In this document: one piece after another, positions 35,040 through 45,264 of the stretch
Layout of the letters: every line of letters begins with the position of its first letter
Position numbering within the stretch: position 1 is the first letter of the stretch
NCBI RefSeq assembly: GCF_037126465.1
Contig: NC_088203.1
Coordinates: 83,700,668 to 83,764,667 of the forward strand
Direction: 5' to 3'
Origin: Ornithodoros turicata
Lineage: Eukaryota; Arthropoda; Arachnida; Ixodida; Argasidae
Length of the DNA stretch: 64,000 nt
The notes under the pieces: model-generated
The model's input: the letters and a program-made list of their open reading frames with translations, nothing else
Database searches by the model: none
Told to the model about the DNA's origin: nothing
Program-made: the position numbers and the translations under genes

Positions 35040-35740
35040 TTAGTCTCGTATGTCGGGCATTGCACAAGTATCGTCGCCACCGTAATGCTAGTGCAGGGGA
35101 ACATTTAGCAGCGCGTTCTAAATGACCTTCATAAACGAGCCAGTATAAAAAAAAACAATAAAGAAACGCGAAAGGAGTGATTATGTAACAGTATAGACAA
35201 TTATCCATACTTATTCTTTGCGTGACAGGACCCTATTTGCTTTCCCGCGTTGTACTGCTCAGTTACCAGTTAACAAACAGATCAATTTACAAATACTCAT
35301 CCTATTTCACCTTTGTTCGACCCTCTTTGCGTCCTGGCGCACACATACTTGAATATATTGCCCTTTCGCTGATGTATTGACGGTTGTAAGTATACAGCTT
35401 TTCTCCGCGCACGCTTGTTCAATAGAACACGATTTTACACACTGTTTAATTAGGGCACTTTCTCTGAATACTTGTTTGCACGCAGCACGCCTGATCCTAC
35501 CATAGCAAGGTATAAGCAAGTAAAGCAAGTAAAAAGGTATAAGCTTGTAACAATATGTATAAATAAATAAGCACACAAACAAGTAAATAAATACACTCAC
35601 TACAAAGCACGTTGCAGACCCACATGTGCATAAGAATGATAGCGTTATTATGTTATTAAAGCGACCTGATCTTAGTTTGGAGTACGTCTTCTCCGTTGCT
35701 ATTACCGAAAATGCAAGGTGTCCGCAAAAGGCGTCCGCAT
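35040..35740. other. No gene recognised
   Basis: AT-rich with imperfect TAAGCAAGTAAA repeats near 35510-35550. Nothing else supportable. Confidence 0.35.
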
Positions 35741-35744
35741 CCTA

Positions 35745-35993
35745 CACTCTTAAAAATGAACTTCACGACATAGCACGCAACTAACCAACCATCACCTCGA
35801 ATGATACCGTTATCTGCCCTGATTTGTTGGAAACGGGAGGCGTACGCCTTTTCTGTGACACTTATGCTGTTCATAATTGTCACAGAAAAGGCGTACGCCT
35901 CCCGTTTTCAACAAATCAGGGCAGATAACGATATCATTTGAGGTGATGGTTGGGTAGGAGCGTGCTATGCGGTGAAGTTGATTTTTAAGAGTG
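35745..35993. mobile_element. MITE-A copy, complete (249 bp)
   Basis: Nearly perfect hairpin from CACTCTTAAAAATGAACTTC to its complement, with the loop around GTGACACTTATGCTGTTCAT. TA is on both sides (35743-35744 and 35994-35995). Confidence 0.9.
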
Positions 35994-35995
35994 TA

Positions 35996-36244
35996 CGCTC
36001 TTAGAAATGAACTTCATCGCATAGCACGCTCCTAGCAAACCATCATCTCGAATAATTACGTTATCTGCCCTGATTTGTTGAAAACGGAAGGCGTACGCCT
36101 TTTTTGTGACAAGTATGAACAGCATAAGTGTCACAAAAAAGGCGTACGCCTCCCGTTTGCAACAAATCAGGGCAGATAACGTAATTATTCGAGATGATGG
36201 TTTGCTAGGAGCGTGCTATGCGATGAGGTTCATTTCTAAGAGTG
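35996..36244. mobile_element. MITE-A copy, complete, directly abutting the previous one
   Basis: Starts CGCTCTTAGAAATGAACTTC and ends TTTCTAAGAGTG-TA. The TA at 35994-35995 is shared with the upstream copy, so one inserted into the target duplication of the other. Confidence 0.9.
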
Positions 36245-36266
36245 TATTTTCAGCAAACTAGCACCA

Positions 36267-36339
36267 CACTCTTAAAAATGAACTTCACCGCGTAGCACCC
36301 TCCTAGCCAACCATCATACGAAGTTCATTTCCAAGAGTG
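36267..36339. mobile_element. MITE-A deletion derivative, 73 bp
   Basis: Only the outer parts remain: CACTCTTAAAAATGAACTTC to CCAACCATCAT, then directly GAAGTTCATTTCCAAGAGTG. The central hairpin is deleted. A degenerate right-arm fragment follows to about 36400. Confidence 0.75.
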
Positions 36340-36818
36340 GACGAGAGACAACAGTATCATTCGGAAGGAAAGTTAGGTGGAAGGCTGCTATGTGGTCAAG
36401 CTCCCAAGATACTAAAACTATTCGTGTCGAAAAAAATATATGGCGACGGGAAATAAAGGGCACCGATTCCTTCATCTGTCTCTATCTGTTTCTCCTTTTC
36501 ATTGCCCTTCGAGAAGTGCCAATTGTAAACGGTATGTTTCGCTAAGCAGACCTGGAAGAGGGGATTGTCGGCAGGAATGGCTGCGTGCGACAAGAGTGGT
36601 GCATCCCCCAAGGTCACTGGCATAGTTCCAGAATAGCAAGGCGGCGTCGCGAGCGAGCACCCCACGTTTGAATGTCGCGTGCTTTCGGAACTACGCAACA
36701 TTACAGCCGTCTACGTCGCACGGTTATTCCGAGACACAATAATATTTTTTATCCGTCTGATCCGACGCGAAGAGTGGGAAGATTGTCGCAACATCATTAT
36801 GCTGCATGGAACAGCGGT

Positions 36819-36895
36819 CCTATAAAAGAGAACTTCGCCACATAGCGCACTGAAGGCCAATCATTGCGCAGAATGATACCCACTGATTTATACAG
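36819..36895. repeat. MITE-A left-arm fragment
   Basis: GAGAACTTCGCCACATAGCG, then GGCCAATCATTGCGCAGAATGA. The CAC repeat at about 36900-36920 could be a SINE tail remnant. Confidence 0.5.
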
Positions 36896-37019
36896 ACCCC
36901 ACCACCACCACCACCACAATCCTCTCTCCAAATGTTTGGCAACAGCCCCCATAATTGTTTACTCTGTACTACTGATACAATGCAACTGCACTCCCAAATC
37001 TTAAACTACTGCTGATAAA

Positions 37020-37260
37020 CTCTTAAAAACGAACTTCAACTCATAGCACGCTACTACCCTTTTTTCTTTTTTTTCTTTTTGTATCAATTATGCACTGCAT
37101 AAGTGGTACAAAAAAAAAAGGCACCGCCTCCCGTTTTCAACAAATCAGAGGCGAGAACTCGCGGCATACGCCTTCGCGTGACAACCCAACTGTGTAAGCG
37201 TCAGAACAGCGCGTACCCCCGATGATGGTCGACTAGGAGCGTGTTGTGCGGTGAAGTTGC
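37020..37260. mobile_element. MITE-A degenerate copy
   Basis: CTCTTAAAAACGAACTTC start, CTCCCGTTTTCAACAAATCA right arm and GACTAGGAGCGTGTTGTGCG near the end. A poly-T/CT stretch replaces part of the left arm, and GCGGTGAAGTT is duplicated near the right end. Confidence 0.65.
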
Positions 37261-37353
37261 GGTGAAGTTGAAGTGCGGTGTTGGAAGCGTACGCTTTCCG
37301 GGACACTTATGCAAAACAACACAAACAACTTTATTTTGGCTTTGGAGGTGACA

Positions 37354-37369
37354 GGGGGGGGGGGGGGGG
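37354..37369. repeat. G16 homopolymer
   Basis: Sixteen G in a row, next to CAAACAACTTTATTTTGGC (37331-37350), which resembles the reversed 3' end of the LINE at 6.6 kb. Confidence 0.8.
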
Positions 37370-37498
37370 ACACTTATGCAGTTATGTTTATTGTCACAAA
37401 AAGCCGTATGCACGGCCCCTTCTACAAATCAGAAGTGGTCATGGTATCAGTCTGCACAGCTTCAACCCGGTTCGTGTGAGGGCTGAGTTTTATAGGCA

Positions 37499-37738
37499 CA
37501 CTCTAAAAACAGATAATAGCACGCCGTGCGCCAACCAATGCCCGGAATGATAGCGTTATCGCTTCTGATTCGAAAATAAAGGTGGGCGAACGCCTTTTTT
37601 TGCGGCAAGTATCTATATCCAAATTGCCACAAAAGGGGCCTACGCCCCCCTCGCTCTTCGAATGAGAACCGATGCCCCTACCATTCGTGGCAATGGTTGG
37701 CGCACGGGGTGCTGTGCGGTGAATTTGACTTTGGGGTG
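37499..37738. mobile_element. MITE-A, B subtype
   Basis: The core differs from the main family: GGAATGATAGCGTTATCGCT, TCTGATTCGAA, and right arm CGAATGAGAACCG and CAATGGTTGGCGCACGG. It is the same layout with diverged arms. Other B copies are at 55.2, 63.8 and inside 43.5 kb. Confidence 0.7.
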
Positions 37739-37773
37739 TACTGGAAAGCAGCAGACATGCCATTTTCGACAGA

Positions 37774-38226
37774 TCAAGAGGCAGGACGATAGTATTCGGA
37801 ATGACATTTTGCTAAGAGATTGTTTTGTGGTGAAGTTTGCAGTCGAAGACCTTCAGTTTTAGCATTTGCAACAGTGCTACGCAGCGCCAACCAAGGAGAG
37901 AAAGGCTTCAGATCTGGGGATTTGACACCGTAATTTCGCACGACAGTCGTAAGCGTAAATGCCGTGGAGACTGTTCTCATTGAAGAGAGTCTACATGCAT
38001 CGAGGCTTCTAAATCTACGGAGCTTACGTACTGTCTGGCTGTCGTTGCAGAAGTCACGAAAGAGACCTTCAAGAATAGGGCTCTTTCTCAAGCGACGCAT
38101 TGCGTAGCTAACATTCCGCGCCGGTTGATCTAATTGTCCTGGGCGCTTGTATTTAATCAGTTTAAATGTTGTCGCTCTGCATAATATCGCTGAGCCCTGT
38201 TCTCCGCAATACAAGAAGAAAGCTCC
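37774..38226 (-). CDS. Unidentified open frame of about 150 codons
   Basis: The frame is open from a stop near 38233 down to 37774. It is rich in Arg and Ser (MRRLRKSPILEGLFRDF, KLRRFRSLDACRLS) and has no long simple-sequence tract. There is no convincing start codon and no clear splice pair; GTACGTAAG lies inside it as a possible donor. I recognise no family. It could be a piece of a degraded mobile-element protein, a host exon, or chance. Confidence 0.25.
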   Translation of the reverse strand, partial: GAFFLYCGEQGSAILCRATTFKLIKYKRPGQLDQPARNVSYAMRRLRKSPILEGLFRDFCNDSQTVRKLRRFRSLDACRLSSMRTVSTAFTLTTVVRNYGVKSPDLKPFSPWLALRSTVANAKTEGLRLQTSPQNNLLAKCHSEYYRPAS

Positions 38227-38239
38227 GAGACGTTACTGC

Positions 38240-39215
38240 GTGTGCCATGCGTCTAAATACTGTCGATATTGGAGGGCAACCTTTTCGCGCTGTTAGACCT
38301 CCTTAGGAGACCTTATCATCTGTAGCAGGAGGTGAGGTAAGATATTTGGGCTGTTCAAGGTCAAAGACTCACTTCGATCGCATTAAACAGTAGATGTACT
38401 ACTTTATGTATTAATATGAGGTGGACGTTATTGTATCTTAATATAGCTTCCATACCTTATCAGCTGCCTGGCATGCAATTTTATCTCTAGTTTTACGCCA
38501 GTAGTTCGGAGGTTGAATGCATCGTCGTTTTTTCTTCGCAAGAAAATGATAACGCGTGAGGCCCAGTATCTAATGTAATCTGATCGAATCAGATTATCGT
38601 CCGCTAACGAACAACAACGATCGTTTCCGATCAAGTCTATCAAGTCGATCTTCATCAAGTGATCAGAAATAAAATTAGGTTAACCAATTAGATTAGGTTA
38701 CGTTAGATTATCTCATTAAGAGCGTCTCCGCATTCTTTGTCCGGCATGAGGAAGAAGCAGAGCTGTATAAAAGAACAGAAACAGCATGGAAGAGAGATAA
38801 TATGGTGTTGTAGTCGTACAGTTTAATACGTTGGGCATGTGGAGCATAGCTAGGTGACATAAGCGAGGTACAGCGTCCTGATGCAACTTATAGTCTTAAA
38901 TGTGTGAGAAAGTTACGGAGGCATATTATAGAACGTGGTTTTTAGTTTAGCAACCGTTCCAGTTTTGACTAAGCATAATCGGGTACCCATCTTCCTTTCA
39001 TTCCTTTTGTGACACACGTAGTCTGCGAGACGATCACGGGCAAGTAGCTTCTAAAGAGCATATATAGACGAGTTAAAGTTACACGCAGAAGACGAGACAA
39101 GCAGCTAGGTTTCTGTTACAGCTGCGACACTGGGATTGTAACTTCTTTATTCGTTGCTATAAAGCACACCGTTAACATCCACGGTCGGCGTCTTCATATT
39201 TTTATTACCAGGCCT
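38240..39215. other. No gene recognised (intron-like)
   Basis: Lies downstream, in minus-strand sense, of the 39 kb exon. A few TTAGGTTA words near 38680-38710 are too few to be a telomeric or satellite array. Confidence 0.4.
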
Positions 39216-39218
39216 TAC

Positions 39219-39412
39219 CTGACTTTATCAGAGTCGATGTGAAATCTGTTTGATTCACTAGCTTTGCACATGGCACACTTAGCGAATTTGGAATCGCCGT
39301 TACTGTTTGTGCGAAGCAGTACATTTCGACGGTGGACACAGGTGTAACACAGCGGGTACCAAGACGCGAAATCTACAGCTGACTTGTGCACCTCAGGTAG
39401 GGCGGATTGTCT
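39219..39412 (-). CDS. Predicted exon encoding a Cys-rich (C-x2-C)x2 module
   Basis: Minus strand. Acceptor CTCTATCGTTGTCGTTTAG, exon of 194 bases, donor CAG|GTAAGG. The frame beginning at the first base is open for 64 codons and leaves two bases (AG). The peptide begins RQSALPEVHK, then WYPLCYTCVHRRNVLLRTN, then KFAKCAMCKAS and NRFHIDSDKV. The pairs CYTC and CAMC, about 20 residues apart, suggest one zinc-binding unit. The composition is balanced and globular, unlike the surrounding non-coding DNA. I cannot name the family. The exon at 62161-62241 on the same strand ends in phase 0, matching this start, so both may be one gene with a 22.7 kb intron. An alternative acceptor (CTGTAG) lies at about 39375. 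Confidence 0.65.
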
Positions 39413-39920
39413 CTAAACGACAACGATAGAGCGGGTTATAGTTCGGAAACTTTTCAATATATTTCTGTATAACTCGGACTATACCGTAGCTCAGAATGAC
39501 TTAGCACGTCTGCCTGCAGAGTTCGTCCTTCGCGAGATATGCGAAACATTGTAGGAGTTGATGGAGGAACTGTTTCATTCTATAGACACTTACTCTTTAC
39601 GCTGTACTCATTCCGACTCGTAAATGATTCACGAAACGAACTTTAATGTAAGGAGCTAGATGCGGTCAGGAAATTGTAATGACGCAATCGCGTTTTGCTG
39701 GCAGGTGATCACTGCTAAGGTTTCCACTGTCTTGCGAACATTGTGCCTTCATTGGAGTTGGAAGCTTCGGATGGACTAACATGCAGCAGGGAACTATATA
39801 GTTAGTACAAACACCGTTTCCGAGGGACACTAAAATATTTGGGAAAGGGGAAAAATTCAGAGGAGAGGCATTACATCTATTATATGCTGGACTACCAATC
39901 GTAGCTAACTAAATCTAACT
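39413..39920. other. No gene recognised (intron-like)
   Basis: Upstream, in minus-strand sense, of the 39 kb exon. Nothing else visible. Confidence 0.4.
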
Positions 39921-39924
39921 AAAT

Positions 39925-39928
<4 letters not shown>

Positions 39929-39961
<33 letters not shown>
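39929..39961. repeat. TA microsatellite
   Basis: About 16 TA units directly before a palindromic element. Further TA runs lie at 40857-40871, 40977-41005, 41977-41997, 42221-42238 and 42384-42411. Confidence 0.9.
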
Positions 39962-39964
<3 letters not shown>

Positions 39965-39965
39965 A

Positions 39966-40549
39966 TTTGGGCGTCCCAGTTAAATCCCCGGGCTAAATAA
40001 TTCGCGAACCGGTGCACCAATCGAAGAACCTTTTTTTAACAAGTATCTGTCCGATACTGCCTACAACCTGCGCACCGGGTGAATGACTTGGAGCCGCTCA
40101 TTATTTAAATAAAAATTCAAATGAGTTTCGTGAAAAAGGACGTAACTGATTGGTGTAATTCATTGGTGTAAGGACGTAATTCATTTGTGGACATGAGGTT
40201 GGGAGTTCTTCACCGCGACCAGCCGCGACAAAAATATGTAAACCAAAGTCAATTAATTACTGAAACAAATTACCAGCTTCGGATGCAGATTTTCTTCTAA
40301 AAGCAGTCCATGAAGGTCCCAAAGTGGGTAGCACCCATTTTAATGCCGACAGCACCATACTCTAGAAGTTATGTTTCTTCACGGTACTCATTTGAATTCT
40401 TATTTAAATAATGAGCAGCTCCAGCTGATTCATACGGTGCGCAGGTTGTAGGCGGTATATCGGACAGATATTTGTAATAAAAGAAAGTTCTTCGATTGGT
40501 GCACTCGTTCTCGAATTATTTAGCTCGGAGATTTAACTGAGACACCCTG
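39966..40549. mobile_element. Long palindromic element, family P2, 584 bp
   Basis: Left arm GCGTCCCAGTTAAATCCCCG and GGCTAAATAATTCGCGAACC; the right arm is its complement ending GAGACACCCTG-TA. Inner arms share CTCATTATTTAAATAAAAAT and GTCGCGGCTGGTCGCGGT-type words with copies at 46.2 and 47.0 kb. No protein is encoded. Confidence 0.8.
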
Positions 40550-40553
40550 TATA

Positions 40554-40778
40554 TCCTGTCAACGTATTTTTCTTCACGATGTATTAATTTTCGCGAATCG
40601 CGCATTCAGTCATTTGCGAAGTTACTCGCGAGTATTTAATTGCGTGATTGGAGGAGGGCTGTTTCCTTTCGCGGGATAAATGTCAAGCTGTGTTCACGAG
40701 TACAATTTTTCGCGATGATTCAGTGGTCGCGAAATTCGCGAAAATCAATACATCGTGAAGAAAAATACGTTTACAGGA
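40554..40778. mobile_element. Palindromic element, family P4, 225 bp
   Basis: TCCTGTCAACGTATTTTTCT at the left and its complement AAATACGTTTACAGGA at the right. The arms include CACGATGTATTAATTTTCGC. It is inserted between two P2 segments. Confidence 0.75.
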
Positions 40779-40784
40779 CATATA

Positions 40785-40845
40785 CAGCGTGTCTCAATTA
40801 AATCCCCGGGCTAAATAATTCGCGATGTATTGATTTGCATCAACA
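40785..40845 (+). repeat. Chimeric P2-P4 fragment
   Basis: Starts as P2 (CAGCGTGTCTCAATTAAATC, then GGCTAAATAATTCGCG) and switches into the P4 arm (ATGTATTGATTT). The switch is at the short shared word TTCGCGA. Confidence 0.6.
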
Positions 40846-40967
40846 GAGAGACACAATATATATATATATATGTATTATGTATATGTATATATATGTATTC
40901 AAAATGAATTAAATGAAGTCATCTGAAAATATTCCTTTGGTGGTGCTCTGTGCGAACTTATTTCTTC

Positions 40968-41005
<38 letters not shown>

Positions 41006-41008
<3 letters not shown>

Positions 41009-41556
41009 GGCGTCCCAGAAAACGTGTCATTGAATTATAATAAAAAAAAACTACACCACCTAGGGTCATGCGGTCAATGGCATTTGTTCTTACTGGGTTT
41101 TTGCCACCTCCTCATGTTAATGTCGTGTAACGTAAGTTTAATTATGTAAATTTTTGAGAGCTTAAGTCGGAAATTTGCCTAGTAAGGGTCACTTTTTTAC
41201 CCCACCAATGTGAAGAGCGTGTGTAATTTAGTGAAATTAAAGATAATTGACAGGGATATTCAGGAGCTATCCCATCGGAAAAAATAGCCGAACAGCATGC
41301 TCTACGGAGTTCGCACAGAATAGTTGATGAGCACGATTAGCACGATGAATTTTTCAACGCAATCTTTGTCACTTCGACGAAAGGAGGTTGGAAATCCAGC
41401 CCTCCCCGACATCGCAGAAAGAGATAAAACAGGCACGGCTTATCACGTACGACTTTCGCTGGTTTAATGCTTTCCCTCTCCCAATTTTAGGAACTTACTT
41501 TTTCTACTATCACTCTGTGGGCTGGCTTCGGAACCTCCTTTCGTCGCACTGAGAGC
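41006..41556 (+). mobile_element. Half of a CAGGGCGTCCC-terminated element with an inner hairpin
   Basis: Begins CAGGGCGTCCCAGAAAACGT after a TA repeat. An inner inverted repeat is present: CGACGAAAGGAGGTTGGAAA (41376 on) pairs with GAACCTCCTTTCGTCG near 41530-41546. No right terminus is found before the next element. Confidence 0.6.
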
Positions 41557-41564
41557 GTATGCGC

Positions 41565-41894
41565 AACAAAAAAGGGGTTTATTAAAACTTACAAATTTTA
41601 AAAGTTAGGGAGGATGTCTACACACACACACACACACAAATAGAGATACGATGATGAGATGGGGCTGATGCCGGCCAGCAGGCTGGGCGCTGCCCCAGTG
41701 CCACTTGTACGTGATGAGAGATGATGATGGATATGATAAGGGGTCCGGTAATCAAAGTTAGGGAGGATGTCTACGTTACGGCGGAAGCTCCGCCTTCTTC
41801 GGGACGAAAGAGCTAAAGGCGGAGCTTCCGCCGTAACGTAGACATCCTCCCGAACTTTTATAATTTTTAAGTTTTAATAAACCCCTTTTTTGTT
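41565..41894. mobile_element. Palindromic element P6 with an inserted retroposon tail
   Basis: The arms AAAAAAGGGGTTTATTAAAA and its complement enclose a near-perfect stem that includes GTCTACGTTACGGCGGAAGC and its complement. The left arm is interrupted at 41622-41753, see the next entry. Confidence 0.75.
41622..41753 (-). repeat. Retroposon 3' end with 21-bp target duplication
   Basis: A 132-base insert is flanked by identical 21-base copies (41601-41621 and 41754-41774, beginning AAAGTTAGGGAGGATG). In minus-strand sense it ends TCTCTATTTGTGTGTGTG, that is a GT-repeat tail. Insert position, tail and duplication length are those of target-primed reverse transcription. Confidence 0.85.
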
Positions 41895-41976
41895 ACTTCC
41901 CCTACTTTCGTCTTCTGTCTCCCATTTATTTCAACTATAATTACGTAGCCGTCCGATCCAACTCAAACTTTTCAAG

Positions 41977-42012
<36 letters not shown>

Positions 42013-42014
42013 AG

Positions 42015-42215
42015 GTTTATAAGTCCCAAATACTTCAGTGGCTTTGCACTGGGCTTTCAGAGGTGAGTCTCTCACCCTGACGGGAGGACATCACGTTCCA
42101 CGTGGCCTTCCGACCGACGCCGCTCGCTCAAACGTCGCCGACCTATGCATTGCTGATGGTGGCCCAATAAGACCGAAACATCTGTCCAGTTCTTGTGTGG
42201 CGACGTTTGGGACTT
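42015..42215. other. Unclassified unit with short inverted ends
   Basis: TTATAAGTCCCAAA near the left and TTTGGGACTTCTAAAC at the right are imperfect inverses, next to TA repeats on both sides. The plus-strand frame ends RPKHLSSSCVATFGTSK. It may be part of a mobile element; I cannot assign it. Confidence 0.35.
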
Positions 42216-42380
42216 CTAAACATATATATATATATATGAATGTATAACTGAGTACAGATGGACGCGAAAACAACCCCTAACTGTAAATCTATTCCTAGCG
42301 CCCCCTTAATTATTAATGTAATAAAAGTAGCAAGTGTTTTTAACCCTTATACGGCCTCCCAAGTCTCTTCATTACTTGTA

Positions 42381-42419
<39 letters not shown>

Positions 42420-42420
<1 letters not shown>

Positions 42421-43490
42421 TTTCTATTGATGCCTGTTAGTATTATCCACCCAATGGCCTCTTTCGGACATGGATATGCCTAAAAAAATGTATCTTCGCG
42501 GGTGCTTGTGGTCATGACAGGTATAACCCATTGGTACATTTCATTCGTGGGCAGTTTACGTGTGTTTGACGTGTCGTATCACTAGAGGGCATACATGTCG
42601 CATCATTCGCGTTCCTAAATCCAGATCGGGCTCATTTTACGAACGCCTGCCACGGCATGAAATATACAGTATGACGATCACCTAACAACCTGCAAAACAT
42701 CTTGACACAATGTCAATACATAAGTGTGTCTTGCTTCGGCTAATGAATTTACTCAGTGCTTTCACCCACTAAGCGACACGGAACAGCTGGCCGCACCGGC
42801 GTGACCTACATTTTGCTTCTTCTTCGTTTTTCTATGTCAATCTATCTATGTGACTCCGTATTCTTGAGAAACATTCAGCAGTTCAGATTTGGGTCACGTG
42901 CGCTGCGTCTTTCGCGCGGGTCCTGGCATATCCTCCCGAAGGCATATATCTCGTCAGGATATTTTTACTGGTGGAAGATGGAGTTCTATTTTGACTTATA
43001 TTAAACCATCGCCCCTTTACCGTTTTTGCGCTAAAGTACCATTCGCGAGCACCTGTTATGAAACTCACAACCCTAAGCTAAAACGCTCAATATAGCTTCA
43101 TACCACCACGTCAGGCCGATATCGGTCTCATATACTTCACTTTTGTTTATAGGAGTGTGCATAATGAACGAAATCGCAATGATGCTCAGCCAAATGGCTC
43201 TCCTGTGTGAAGGACGCTCCGGAATCGGTGCTACACAAGATCATTTCCACGAAGCGGTACACGATTTACATTCCCCAACGGTTGACCTTTGGAATATCCA
43301 TCCCCGAGAATACCACACTCGTGTCCCTCCCAAATTACAACGGGTGAACTTCGCTCTAACCCGACTGGGGTCCTCAAGGATACCTCGCACAAACTGACAC
43401 GTGCTGACATAATAATAAATAACGTTATTTTTCGCGCTTTAGCTCCGTTAAGTCCCCGTCTCCCTTACATTACGCGTAGCATACACTCTT
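42420..43490. other. No gene recognised
   Basis: An 84-codon plus-strand frame (43143-43397) has no recognisable domain and no splice or promoter support. Confidence 0.3.
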
Positions 43491-43493
43491 TAG

Positions 43494-43771
43494 AAAAAAG
43501 GGTGTCGAGCAGTTACACCTTTTAGGAGGTAATAGTTGTCGCATATGTTGTGCCTAAAGGGTCGCAAAGTTCTACCTGCTACCTACGAATGATAGGGTTA
43601 TCGCTTCTCATTCGGTGAGCGATGGGGGGGGGCGAGGGGGGGCGTACGCCTTTTTGTAGCAAGTTGGATATATGATAATTGCTTTTACCTGCCTTTTACA
43701 CCCATTTATCAGACCCTAGGTGGTAACTATAGAAGTTACCACCTTTTCACACCCTTTTTTTTCTTAGAGTG
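43494..43771. mobile_element. Chimeric MITE: foreign ends around a MITE-A (B subtype) core
   Basis: The ends are CACTCTTTAGAAAAAAGGGT and its complement, ending TTTTTTCTTAGAGTG, with CAGTTACACCTTTT-type inner arms. The middle has the B-subtype left arm (CGAATGATAGGGTTATCGCT) and the G-rich GGCGTACGCC loop side. The B-type right arm is missing. TA precedes the left end. Confidence 0.65.
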
Positions 43772-43774
43772 TCG

Positions 43775-45155
43775 CTTCCCAAAAGAATACAGATCCCCGA
43801 CGCCACACACATTATATCCTACCTTCCTGTAAGACACCAACGGCCTGTAGCGTTGCTGCAGGGAATCCCTCCTATTCCGTGTCATCATTTTGTTTGATCG
43901 GTCACTTTCTCGCACACCAGTCACTCAAGTCTCCAGCACCGCCGGGTCGCTCACCGCACGGGGAAAAGTGGAGTGGAAGAGTCGTCTCAGGGTTAAGAGG
44001 CTGTCAGGTAGCAACAGAATTAGCGCTTCCATTAACCTGGCAGCCAAAGAAACGCGAGTAATTTCTGCCACCACACTGAACGGGAGAGCAGCAAGAGTGT
44101 GTCTGTGTCGGGCCTTTCAAACTGCATCCTCTGTGGGGCAGCCCATTTTAGAAACGCCCTGCTCTCCGGGCATGCATCCAGTGCACGAGTTATCAGGCGC
44201 GGGGAAAAGGGAAAGAGCGAGATACAATGTGTACGAGAGGGGGAGTAGGGAGGGAGAGAATGAAAAAAAAAAGGGTAGCGGCGATTAAGGGCTTCGCGGA
44301 AATGCTTCTATAACTATATGCACTGTGGGAGACAGTATCGTGTATGTCATTTGTTTTTGTGGTTTTTGAGCTAGTCGTGTAATGCGTTACGAAACGCGGA
44401 AGCTGCGAGGAATGGAAGTGAGTGTCGCGAAGCACAGTGCTGCTGCCGTAAATGTTTATTTTTCTTTTCCGAAATACGATATATCGATCATGAAATATAG
44501 TCGCCGTGATGGACGTGCACCCTCAATCTTCATTTCTCCGATCAAGGTCGACGGAGGGATTCTGTTACAACCACGTTACGTATAGGGTGTTTTCACATGA
44601 CGTCAAACGAACTCGTTTGGCCGCCATGGTGGTGGTCACTTCTTCGGCGCATCTGCCGAGATTATCAAGCATTTGCTCGAAAACGAAGCCTTGGATGGTG
44701 TCTTGAAATCCAGTCGCGTCCGTACCCTTCTTTTATCCAGAAGACCCTTCGTCGTTTTCGTTCTCAGGTTTTCTTTTAGGAAAACTATGGTTGTCGGATT
44801 GAAAAATAGCGCAGTTTGTCATCTTTCAATGCCGCACGAAAAGTGACCACCAGTGGGAGGAGCTTACGAGCATTCTACGTCACTGCCACGTCACAATGTG
44901 ACGTAGGTGAAAGCTTCCTATCGTGTGTTATATATGTGCCCGTTATATGTATGACATTGTTCCATCTTCGGCTTAGCTTGAAACCGAATTCTTACGCGGT
45001 CTTGTCGGCTTCGAGGAATTCTTCAAATTACTCTATATGATGCACCAAGTCAATTTGTGAACCTCAGCATATTGTCCTTTAACAATATCTTTCGTTCCAT
45101 AGTAATTACGCGCCACTATTCAAGTTAAGAAATTAAAAGTCGAAATACGAAAGTG
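43775..45155. other. No gene recognised
   Basis: Several frames of 60-130 codons, none recognisable. The 43890-44288 plus-strand frame is Ser/Arg-rich and ends in simple A/G sequence. Confidence 0.3.
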
Positions 45156-45159
45156 TGAA

Positions 45160-45260
45160 TCACCAATGTTATCCAACGTTAACCATGTTATCGTTATGTA
45201 ACGTTATCAATCCATCATATATAACGTTATCCATTAACCAACGTTATCCATGTATGAAGA
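45160..45260. repeat. AACGTTATCCAT degenerate minisatellite
   Basis: Six to seven imperfect copies of AACGTTATCCAT/AACGTTAACCAT. Confidence 0.65.
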
Positions 45261-45264
45261 ACCC

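Noticed and set aside
35745..36244. Repeated palindromes as a CRISPR array
   Set aside because: Units are 249 bp hairpins flanked by TA with no spacers; this is a eukaryotic MITE pair.
38680..38715. TTAGGTTA words as telomere-type repeat
   Set aside because: Only a few scattered words, no tandem array.
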